Positions 47,656 to 55,066 of a stretch of DNA of 64,000 nt are shown here, piece after piece; positions within the stretch are counted from its first letter, which is position 1, and each line of letters opens with the position of its first letter. The notes beneath the pieces were generated by a model. That model was not told the origin of the DNA and ran no database searches. It was given only the letters and a program-made list of their open reading frames with translations. Both the position numbers and the translations under genes were made by a program. Origin of the DNA: Prevotellaceae bacterium (GTDB lineage: Bacteria > Bacteroidota > Bacteroidia > Bacteroidales > Bacteroidaceae); assembly GCA_021204865.1 (NCBI GenBank), contig JAJPYQ010000041.1:1-64000 (forward strand). The letters are read 5' to 3'.

Positions 47656-48643
47656 TATCTTGAGCCTCCACGTTAAATAATTGCTGTTTTATGGCACTTG
47701 CCACAGCGGAAATCATAGGTATGCAGACGGAGTTCCCCAGTTGCCTATACTGCTCGCCCGTTGCGCTTAGCTTCTTGTAGCTTTCGGGGAAGCCCATAAT
47801 ACGCCAGCATTCGCCTATTGTGAGCTTTCTCACTCGCCTGTCTTCCGTGAGAATGAAAAACCTGCCCGATGACTCCTGTGAGGGCAATGTGGGGTGAGTT
47901 CCGTAGACAGAGTATATCCTGTTAGGTTGTTTGTGAACCCTTGAGAGGTGAACAGTGTCTGGGCGTACGCCTACTTTGCGTATTGACTTGTTCCTGTAAC
48001 CGGCGAAGATAAGTCCCGAGCCAGGTTGCCGAGTGGTCTTCTCGAGCAGGGTGTATTCATCGGGGGAAAGGAAGTCAAAGTCCCCTTCCTTGTCGAGGAA
48101 GTCGATAAGGCGTACCTGTGGCTGTCTGGGGATGAAGTCGAAATTGAACATTCCCCTTCTTGAGCCGACGATTATGATGCGCTCCCTATTCTGGGGAACA
48201 CCGAAGTCGAGTCCGTTAAGGACACGCCATGAGACGACGTAGCCTAAGCCCCAAAGCTTGCTAATGATGGTGCTGAGAGTGCGCCCATGGTCGTGGTAGA
48301 CAAGATGCTTCACGTTCTCGAGGAACACAACGGAGGGCTTCTTTGTGCTTATTATGCGGCATATCTCGAAGAAGAGCGTGCCTCTCGTGTCCTCGAAGCC
48401 TTTCTGCTTGCCCGATATGCTAAACGGCTGGCATGGGAAACCAGCACAGAGAACGTCATGGTCAGGAACGTCATACTCGCTTATCTCTTTGATGTCCCCC
48501 AAAGGCATCTCCCCGAAATTGGCGTAATAGTTTCTCTGGCATTCCTTGTCAATCTCCGAAGACATCACACACTCGAAGCCGTTCTGCTCCATTCCTATGC
48601 GTATACCCCCTATACCAGCGAAAAGGTCGATGAAACGTGTCAA
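47567..48643 (-). CDS. DNA (cytosine-5-)-methyltransferase
   Basis: Methylates C5 of cytosine at a specific site, protecting DNA from the cognate enzyme. It has motif I FIDLFAGIGGIRIG, the catalytic Pro-Cys in CAGFPCQPFS, ENVKHL, the QNRERIIIVGSR motif and the C-terminal QLGNSVCIPM. I start it at the TTG at 48643 because the promoter box at 48667-48674 overlaps the upstream ATG. That gives 358 residues. The target-recognition region (about 195-280) does not let me name the site. GC is well below the genome average, consistent with transfer. Confidence 0.92.
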   Translation of the reverse strand: MTRFIDLFAGIGGIRIGMEQNGFECVMSSEIDKECQRNYYANFGEMPLGDIKEISEYDVPDHDVLCAGFPCQPFSISGKQKGFEDTRGTLFFEICRIISTKKPSVVFLENVKHLVYHDHGRTLSTIISKLWGLGYVVSWRVLNGLDFGVPQNRERIIIVGSRRGMFNFDFIPRQPQVRLIDFLDKEGDFDFLSPDEYTLLEKTTRQPGSGLIFAGYRNKSIRKVGVRPDTVHLSRVHKQPNRIYSVYGTHPTLPSQESSGRFFILTEDRRVRKLTIGECWRIMGFPESYKKLSATGEQYRQLGNSVCIPMISAVASAIKQQLFNVEAQDNDTRRSYKEDLRESPCYLIGERDQQVFNP

Positions 48644-48666
48644 TGTATTAGCGTTGTGTTCAGGTG

Positions 48667-48674
48667 CAAAGTTA
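48667..48674 (-). promoter_or_regulatory. -7 promoter box for the methyltransferase operon
   Basis: TAACTTTG on the minus strand, 23 nt upstream of the TTG start. Confidence 0.65.
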
Positions 48675-48735
48675 TGCATTAGTTATGAGAGTTGCAAAAA
48701 GTGCAGTCTCTCATGGGTATTCCTTTAATAAACTC

Positions 48736-49338
48736 CTACTGCCACCGCATGAGGCGGGCGAGGTACTTGCCTATGATGTCGAACTCAAGGTTGACTGTAG
48801 TGCCGGGCTGGATGCCGCGGAAGTTAGTGTTGTCGAAGGTGTAGGGTATGATGCAGACGCTGAAGGTATTGTCCGTCGGGCGGCACACGGTAAGGCTCAC
48901 CCCGTTCACCGTGACGCTGCCCTTGTCCACAGTCATATAGCCCCGGCGGGTCATCTCAGGGTCGCAGTCGTACTGGAACACGTACTCGTGGCTGCCGTCC
49001 GTCTCCTTGACGCTCAGGCAACGGGCGGTGCAGTCCACGTGCCCCTGCACGATGTGCCCGTCCAGCCTGCCGTTCATCATCATCGAGCGCTCCACGTTCA
49101 CCTCGTCGCCCACTTGGAGCAGCCCCAGGTTGCTTCGCTCAAGCGTCTCCTTCATGGCAGTCACCGTGTACTCCCCCCCTTGCTGCCTTACCACCGTGAG
49201 GCAGACCCCGTTGTGAGCCACGCTCTGGTCCACCTTAAGCTCCCCCGCGAAGGGGCAAGAGAGCGTGAGGTCGATGTTGCCTTGCCATCTCCTGACGCCC
49301 GTCACACGTGCCGTGCATTCCACTATTCCCGAGAACAT
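48736..49338 (-). CDS. ribE: Riboflavin synthase, alpha chain
   Basis: Dismutates two 6,7-dimethyl-8-ribityllumazine molecules to riboflavin. The 200-residue protein is two repeated lumazine-binding barrels. The N-terminal half starts MFSGIVE with NGVCLTV; the second half starts GHIVQGHVD and has VNGVSLTV. It stands alone with its own promoter; I see no FMN riboswitch in the 27-nt leader. Confidence 0.96.
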   Translation of the reverse strand: MFSGIVECTARVTGVRRWQGNIDLTLSCPFAGELKVDQSVAHNGVCLTVVRQQGGEYTVTAMKETLERSNLGLLQVGDEVNVERSMMMNGRLDGHIVQGHVDCTARCLSVKETDGSHEYVFQYDCDPEMTRRGYMTVDKGSVTVNGVSLTVCRPTDNTFSVCIIPYTFDNTNFRGIQPGTTVNLEFDIIGKYLARLMRWQ

Positions 49339-49364
49339 AATGCTGTTAATCTGTGTTGCGAGGG

Positions 49365-49372
49365 CAAAGTTA
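49365..49372 (-). promoter_or_regulatory. -7 promoter box for ribE
   Basis: TAACTTTG on the minus strand, 26 nt upstream of the ribE ATG. Confidence 0.65.
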
Positions 49373-49408
49373 GGCAGAATAATGCTTGTTTCCTATTTAT
49401 TTGCTACC

Positions 49409-49416
49409 TACCTTTG
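49409..49416 (+). promoter_or_regulatory. -7 promoter box for the efflux operon
   Basis: TACCTTTG, 21 nt upstream of the ATG at 49438. Confidence 0.65.
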
Positions 49417-49437
49417 CGGGCGCATATCTAAGGATAC

Positions 49438-50775
49438 ATGAGAAAGACATTACTATCAACAGCCTTGGTGCTTATGGCAGTCTGCGGAGTGAGGGCGCAG
49501 GAGACGTGGACGCTACGTCAGTGCATTGACTACGCCACCGCCCACAACGTGCAGGTGCAGAAGAACCGGGTGAGCGTGGAAGACGGTGAGGTGAGCCTGT
49601 GGAAGGCGAAGGGCGCTGTGTTCCCCAGCCTTAGCTTCTCCACGAGCCAGACGTTCGGCTACCGCCCCTTCGAGGAGACGACAGCCATAGTGCAGAACGG
49701 GCAGGTGACCAACACCAGCAGCAAGACCACCTACCAAGGCTCTTACGGGCTGAACGCTAACGTGACCCTTTGGAACGGGGGCATCAACCAGAAGAACATC
49801 GAGGCGCAGCGCTTGCAGAACCAGATTAACGAGCTTACGACCGAGAACAGCGAGCTCTCCGTGCAGGAGCAGATAGCGCAGCTCTACGTTGAGATACTCT
49901 ACAGCAAGGAGGCGAAGGAGGTGAACCAGAAGCTGGCGGAGACGGCGAAGAGCCAGTACGACCGTGGCGTGGCGATGATGGAGCAGGGGCAGCTCTCGAA
50001 GGCGGACGTGGCTCAGCTTGAGGCGCAGTGGAGGAGCGCCGAGTACGACGTGGTGAACAGCGAGACGCAGACAGCCGACTTCAAGCGGCAGCTGAAGAAC
50101 CTCTTGCAGTTGCCAATGGAAGAGCCCTTCGACGTGACGGGCGAAGCTCCCACCGACGAGCAGGTGCTTGCCGCTCTTCCCTCAAGCCTCAGCGTCTACG
50201 AGCAGGCGCTTGCCACCCGACCAGAGATAAGGAGTGCGGAGCTGAGCATCGACGCTGCCGACCTTGACATAAACATAGCCCGCCGAGGCTACTACCCCAC
50301 CATAGGGCTTAGCGCAAGCCTTGGCGACAGCCACTACAGCGCGAGCGACAAGAGCGTGGGAGGGCAGATGAAGACTAACCTTAACTTCAGCGCAGGGCTT
50401 ACACTGAGCGTGCCTATCTTCGACAACCGTCAGAACAAGGCGAGCCTCGAGAGCGCCAAGCTGCGCAAGGTGACCAACCAGCTCGACCTCGAGGACAAGA
50501 AGAACACCCTCTCGAGCACCATAGAGAACTACTGGCTCAGTGCCAACTCCAACCAGCAGAAGTTCCTCTCCGCCAAGGCGAAGAGCCAGAGCCAAGAGGT
50601 GAGCTACGAGCTGCTGAACGAGCAGTTCAACAACGGGCTGAAGAACATCGTAGACCTCCTTCAGGGGCGGGACAACCTCTTGAGCGCCAAGCAAGACGAG
50701 CTGCAGAGCAAGTACACAGCCCTGCTGAACATACAGATGCTGCGCTTCTACAGCGGCGAGGAGATAGACATGTAA
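49438..50775 (+). CDS. TolC-family outer-membrane efflux protein
   Basis: Outer-membrane channel of a tripartite exporter. The 445-residue product has a signal peptide (LLSTALVLMAVCGVRAQ) and two TolC repeats of long coiled-coil helices with WTLRQCIDYATAHNVQVQKNR at the start. It is the first gene of an operon with the adaptor, ATPase and permease. Mature length is normal for the family. Confidence 0.92.
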   Translation: MRKTLLSTALVLMAVCGVRAQETWTLRQCIDYATAHNVQVQKNRVSVEDGEVSLWKAKGAVFPSLSFSTSQTFGYRPFEETTAIVQNGQVTNTSSKTTYQGSYGLNANVTLWNGGINQKNIEAQRLQNQINELTTENSELSVQEQIAQLYVEILYSKEAKEVNQKLAETAKSQYDRGVAMMEQGQLSKADVAQLEAQWRSAEYDVVNSETQTADFKRQLKNLLQLPMEEPFDVTGEAPTDEQVLAALPSSLSVYEQALATRPEIRSAELSIDAADLDINIARRGYYPTIGLSASLGDSHYSASDKSVGGQMKTNLNFSAGLTLSVPIFDNRQNKASLESAKLRKVTNQLDLEDKKNTLSSTIENYWLSANSNQQKFLSAKAKSQSQEVSYELLNEQFNNGLKNIVDLLQGRDNLLSAKQDELQSKYTALLNIQMLRFYSGEEIDM

Positions 50776-50805
50776 TGCGACACTAACGAAAACACAATAC
50801 CCAAG

Positions 50806-51981
50806 ATGAAGACATACTTAAAGACGGGATTAGTAATCCTCACAGCCATGGCGATGGCTGCCTGCAACTCTAAAGGCAAGTACTCGTACGAGACGGCGAA
50901 GGTGGAGCGCACGAATATAGTGACCTCCGTCACCGCCACAGGCACCATTGAGCCAGTCACGAGCGTGGAGGTAGGTACGCAGGTGAGCGGCATCATCAGC
51001 AACATATACGTCGACTACAACAGCATCGTCAAGGCGGGGCAGGTGATAGCCGAGCTTGACCGCACGAACCTTATAAGCGAGCTGAACAGCGCGCAGGCAA
51101 GCCTCGAGAGCGCACAGAGCGACCTCGACTATCAGGAGACGAACTACAAGCGGTACAAGAACCTCTACGACAAGGGCTTGATAAGCGCCGACGACTACGA
51201 CCAGGCTTACCTCAGCTACACGAAGGCGAAGCAGACCCTCGTGCAGCAGCAGGAGAACGTGAAGAAGGCGGAGACGAACCTCGGCTACGCCACCATCACC
51301 AGCCCCATAGACGGCGTGATACTGACCAAGGAGGTGGAGGAAGGGCAGACGGTAGCCTCGAGCTACAACACGCCTACCCTGTTCACCATCGCGCAGGACT
51401 TGACCGACATGCGGGTGATAGCCGACGTGGACGAGGCTGACATAGGAGAGGTGAAGGAGGGGCAGAGAGTGTCGTTCACCGTGGACGCTTTCCCCGACGA
51501 CACCTTCGAGGGCTTCGTCACTCAGGTAAGGCAGGAGGCGACGACGGAGAGCAACGTGGTGACGTACGAGGTGGTGATCAGCGCCCCGAACGACGACCTT
51601 AAGCTGAAGCCCGGGCTGACCGCCAACGTCACCATCTTCACCCTCGAGCAGGAGAACGTCTTGGCGGTGCCGACGAAGGCCATACGCTTCACCCCCGCGC
51701 AGGCTGCCCTCAACAAGGGCGAGACCATAACTGACGTTGATGCTGACCATAAGGTTTGGGTGAAGGACGGCTCGGAGATCAAGGCGATAGCCGTGCAGAT
51801 AGGCACGTCGACCTCAACGCTTACACAGATACTTAGCGGTGTTGACGAGGGAACGAGCGTGCTGATTGACGTTCAGAGCGGCGAGGTGGAAGAGGAGGAG
51901 GAAGAAGAGGCAGAGAACCCCTTCATGCCGCACCCGAAGAACAACAATAAGAGCAACAGCAGCAACAGCAAGAGCAAGTGA
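50806..51981 (+). CDS. MacA-like periplasmic adaptor (HlyD/RND family) subunit
   Basis: Links the MacB-type permease to TolC. The 391-residue product is a probable lipoprotein (lipobox MAAC near Cys20). It has the biotinyl-lipoyl halves (GTQVSGIISNIYVDYN and ATITSPIDGVILTKEVEEG), a coiled-coil hairpin between them, a beta-barrel and a membrane-proximal domain. The C terminus ends in an unusual acidic run followed by Asn/Ser/Lys repeats (about 360-391). The stop overlaps the next start by 4 nt. Confidence 0.92.
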   Translation: MKTYLKTGLVILTAMAMAACNSKGKYSYETAKVERTNIVTSVTATGTIEPVTSVEVGTQVSGIISNIYVDYNSIVKAGQVIAELDRTNLISELNSAQASLESAQSDLDYQETNYKRYKNLYDKGLISADDYDQAYLSYTKAKQTLVQQQENVKKAETNLGYATITSPIDGVILTKEVEEGQTVASSYNTPTLFTIAQDLTDMRVIADVDEADIGEVKEGQRVSFTVDAFPDDTFEGFVTQVRQEATTESNVVTYEVVISAPNDDLKLKPGLTANVTIFTLEQENVLAVPTKAIRFTPAQAALNKGETITDVDADHKVWVKDGSEIKAIAVQIGTSTSTLTQILSGVDEGTSVLIDVQSGEVEEEEEEEAENPFMPHPKNNNKSNSSNSKSK

Positions 51982-52748
51982 CCATGGCTGAGCAAGAGGA
52001 TAACAGAAGGGTTGTCATCGAGCTGCGCAACGTGAGGCGCGACTTCCACGTGGGCGACGAGGTGGTGAAGGCTCTGCGAGGCGTGAGCTTCAAGATATAC
52101 GAGGGAGAGTTCGTCACCATAATGGGCACGTCGGGCAGCGGCAAGAGCACCCTGCTTAACCAGCTCGGCTGCCTCGACACGCCCACCAGCGGCGAGTACA
52201 TACTGGACGGCACGCCCGTCAAGAAGATGCGCCGCTCGCAGAGGGCGGTGCTGAGGAACAGGAAGATAGGCTTCATCTTCCAGAGCTACAACCTCTTGGC
52301 TAAGACCACGGCGGTGGAGAACGTGGAGCTGCCCCTGCTCTACAACACCACCTACAAGGCGAAGCAGCGCCGCGAGGCTGCGATAAAGGCGCTGCAGGCG
52401 GTGGGCCTTGGCGACAGGCTTGAGCACAAGAGCAACCAGATGTCAGGCGGGCAGATGCAGCGCGTGGCGATAGCGAGGGCGCTGGTGAACAACCCGGCGG
52501 TCATCCTGGCCGACGAGGCCACTGGCAACCTCGACACACGCACCAGCTTCGAGATACTCGTGCTCTTCCAGCAGCTCCACCGCCAGGGCAGGACCATCAT
52601 CTTCGTCACACACAACCCCGAGATAGCCAAGTACAGCAGCCGCAACATCATGCTGCGCGACGGCAAGATACGTGAGGACAAGGTCAACGACAACATCCTC
52701 GACGCGGAGGAGGCTCTCGCCGCCTTACCCAAGTCGCAGGACGACTAA
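51978..52748 (+). CDS. MacB-type ABC transporter ATP-binding protein
   Basis: ATPase of a LolD/MacB-type mechanotransmission transporter. The 256 residues have Walker A GTSGSGKSTL, Q-loop FIFQSYNLL, signature MSGGQMQRVAIARAL, Walker B VILADEATGNLD and H-loop VTHNPEIA. The permease is encoded separately, after a 24-bp repeat array of about 100 bp, whereas E. coli MacB fuses both. Confidence 0.94.
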   Translation: MTMAEQEDNRRVVIELRNVRRDFHVGDEVVKALRGVSFKIYEGEFVTIMGTSGSGKSTLLNQLGCLDTPTSGEYILDGTPVKKMRRSQRAVLRNRKIGFIFQSYNLLAKTTAVENVELPLLYNTTYKAKQRREAAIKALQAVGLGDRLEHKSNQMSGGQMQRVAIARALVNNPAVILADEATGNLDTRTSFEILVLFQQLHRQGRTIIFVTHNPEIAKYSSRNIMLRDGKIREDKVNDNILDAEEALAALPKSQDD

Positions 52749-52761
52749 CCGAGGGGCCGCA

Positions 52762-52870
52762 AAAGAGGTCTACACCCCTTCAGTCAAAGAGGTCTACACC
52801 TCTTCAGTCAAAGAGGTCTACACCTCTTCAGCCAAAGAGGTCTACACCTCTTTCGGGAAAGGCCTCTACA
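52762..52870. repeat. Tandem palindrome array, GGTCTACACC family, 24-bp period, inside the efflux operon
   Basis: Units of AAAGAGGTCTACACCTCTT start at 52762, 52786, 52810, 52834 and (degenerate) 52858, exactly 24 bp apart. AAGAGGT and ACCTCTT form a 7-bp stem. It lies between the ATPase and permease genes of one operon, so it would be transcribed. The same family is inside tamL. Confidence 0.92.
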
Positions 52871-52906
52871 GAGCCGCGACAACGAATATAAGGAAGAAAC
52901 AAGTAT

Positions 52907-54127
52907 ATGAGCTTTGCTAATCTACTGAAGGTGGCGTTCACCGCCATAATGAGCAACAAGTCACGGACGCTGCTCTCCACGCTTGGCATCATCATCGGCG
53001 TGGCTGCGGTCATCACCATGATGGCGATAGGGCAGGGGTCGAAGGAAAGCATAAGGAAGGAACTCTCGAAGATGGGAACAAACCTGCTCACCATCAGGCC
53101 CGGGGCTGACACCCGAGGGGGCGTGCGCCTTGACCCGAGCGAGATGCAGACCCTCAAGGTGAGCGACTACGAGGCCATCCTCAGCGATGCGTCTCTGGCC
53201 CGCGGCATAAGCCCCGAGGTGACGGCAAGCGGGCAGGTGATATACGGAGGGAACAACACCACGACCACCGTGTACGGCGAGAGCCCCGACTACCTCGACA
53301 TCAAGCTCTGGACGCTGAAGGACGGCGTCTGCTTCACCGAGGAGGACATCAAGAAGAGCGCGAAGGTGTGCGTCGTGGGAACGACCATAGTGGAGGAGCT
53401 GTTCGGCGACAAGGACTTCGACGCCATAGGCAAGACCATCCGCTTCAAGAGCATCCCCATGCACATCGTGGGCATACTGAAGTCGAAGGGCTACAACTCG
53501 TGGGGGATGGACCAGGACAATGTCATCATAGCCCCCTACACGACTGTGATGAAGCGCATAGCGGCGCAGACCTACTTCAACAGCATCAACGTGAGCGCCC
53601 TCTCTGAGGAGCTGAGCGACGACGCCATTGACGAGCTGACGGAGATACTGAGGCGCACGCACAAGATTAAGGACGGCGACGAGGACAACTTCCAGATACG
53701 CTCGCAGCAGGAGATGATGGAGACGATGACCAGCACGATGACCACCCTGCAGACGGTGCTCGTTGTGGCCGCCGCCTTCTCGCTGCTCGTGGCGGGCATA
53801 GGCATCATGAACATCATGCTCGTGAGCGTGACGGAGCGAACCAAGGAGATAGGCTTGCGCATGAGTGTGGGGGCGAGGGGCATTGACATCAGCCGCCAGT
53901 TCCTGTTCGAGAGCATAGTCATCAGCCTGACGGGCGGTGTCATAGGCATCCTGCTCGGCTACCTGCTAAGCTGGGGGGCGGTGTACCTTGGCTTCCCCGC
54001 CACCGTGCCGCTGTGGAGCGTGCTGGTCAGCTTCTGCGTCTGCGCCCTCATCGGACTGGTCTTCGGCTACATCCCAGCCCGCAAGGCGGCTATGATGGAC
54101 CCGATAGAGGCGATACGCTACGAATAA
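52907..54127 (+). CDS. MacB-type ABC transporter permease
   Basis: The 406-residue protein has the four-helix MacB/FtsX topology: an N-terminal helix (about 22-45), a large periplasmic MacB_PCD domain (about 50-270), and three C-terminal helices with the FtsX-domain NIMLVSVTERTKEIGLRMSVG. It ends PARKAAMMDPIEAIRYE, the usual family ending. Together with the TolC, MacA and ATPase genes upstream it makes a complete tripartite exporter; the substrate is unknown. Confidence 0.94.
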   Translation: MSFANLLKVAFTAIMSNKSRTLLSTLGIIIGVAAVITMMAIGQGSKESIRKELSKMGTNLLTIRPGADTRGGVRLDPSEMQTLKVSDYEAILSDASLARGISPEVTASGQVIYGGNNTTTTVYGESPDYLDIKLWTLKDGVCFTEEDIKKSAKVCVVGTTIVEELFGDKDFDAIGKTIRFKSIPMHIVGILKSKGYNSWGMDQDNVIIAPYTTVMKRIAAQTYFNSINVSALSEELSDDAIDELTEILRRTHKIKDGDEDNFQIRSQQEMMETMTSTMTTLQTVLVVAAAFSLLVAGIGIMNIMLVSVTERTKEIGLRMSVGARGIDISRQFLFESIVISLTGGVIGILLGYLLSWGAVYLGFPATVPLWSVLVSFCVCALIGLVFGYIPARKAAMMDPIEAIRYE

Positions 54128-54151
54128 CACTCTAACCAACACATAACTCTT

Positions 54152-54784
54152 ATGAAACGAATACTGATAACCCTATTCCTCGTCCTGCCGCTCACGGTCG
54201 CGGCCAAGAGCAAGGACGACAGCAAATACCTCGCGGGGGCTGTGCCTGAGGTGGACGGGCAGATAGTCTTCTCGAAGAGCTTCAGCGTGACGGGCAAGAC
54301 GCAGGAGGAGATACTGAGCGTCCTCGGCGCTTGGGCTGACGGACTGGTGGAGGCGTCTATCCCCGCCCCCGGCAACTACGCGAGGATAATGGAGAGCACG
54401 GACAGCAGCATAGTGGCACGCGTGTGCGAGTGGCTGGTCTTCCTCAAGAAGCCGCTCTACCTCGACCGCGCCCGCCTGCGCTTCCAGATGGACGTGAACG
54501 TCGAGGGAGACCACGTGAGCATCTCCGCCTACACCCTGACCTACTACTACAGCGAGGACAACGACGGGGAGAACGGGCAGCTGATAAAGGCTGAGGAGTG
54601 GATAAGCGACAAGGAAGCCCTCAACAAGGCGCAGACGAAGCTCTACCCGAAGAGCGCCAAGTTCCGCCGCCGCACCGTGGACAGGATGGAGAGCCTCTTC
54701 GAGAGCGCTATGGACGCATTCACCCCAACGGAGGAGGCAGCGCCCGTGGAGAAGCCCGTCCGCCAAGGCATAGTTGAGGATTAA
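54152..54784 (+). CDS. Exported DUF4468-type protein
   Basis: The 210-residue product has a signal peptide (ILITLFLVLPLTVAA). A DUF4468-like domain follows (about 30-150; GQIVFSKSFSVTGKTQEEIL, then beta strands with alternating polar residues). It ends in a helical, charged C terminus. DUF4468 has a TBP-like fold of unknown function, widespread in Bacteroidota. It is 24 nt after the permease and may be co-transcribed. Confidence 0.75.
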   Translation: MKRILITLFLVLPLTVAAKSKDDSKYLAGAVPEVDGQIVFSKSFSVTGKTQEEILSVLGAWADGLVEASIPAPGNYARIMESTDSSIVARVCEWLVFLKKPLYLDRARLRFQMDVNVEGDHVSISAYTLTYYYSEDNDGENGQLIKAEEWISDKEALNKAQTKLYPKSAKFRRRTVDRMESLFESAMDAFTPTEEAAPVEKPVRQGIVED

Positions 54785-54805
54785 GGCTATACCTTTATAT
54801 ATATT

Positions 54806-55048
54806 ATGGGCGACGTTAACAAGATGCTTGAGGAGCAGCAGAGGGAGCTGGAGCGCATTCGCTCGAAGAGGCATAAGGGCATAGACACCGCCTCGGTGCG
54901 CAAGGTGCTTAACATCGTCTTCCTCCTGCTTGCCGTGGCGGGCTTCATCTTCTACTTCCAGAAGAGCTACCGTGAGACGGGCATCATCGTTATCGTCGTC
55001 GGAATGGTGGTGAAGATAATAGAGTTCTTCATTCGCTTCCTGTTCTAA
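54806..55048 (+). CDS. Small two-helix membrane protein
   Basis: An 80-residue protein with a charged N-terminal helix (about 5-30) and two membrane helices (about 33-50 and 57-78). No family recognised. It lies between the DUF4468 gene and the porin gene with short gaps on both sides, probably in one transcript. Confidence 0.7.
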   Translation: MGDVNKMLEEQQRELERIRSKRHKGIDTASVRKVLNIVFLLLAVAGFIFYFQKSYRETGIIVIVVGMVVKIIEFFIRFLF

Positions 55049-55066
55049 CAGCAGCGCCTTGTGCCG

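Noticed and set aside
48679-49338. FMN riboswitch upstream of ribE
   Set aside because: Only about 20-27 nt separate the promoter box from the start codon, far too short for the riboswitch.
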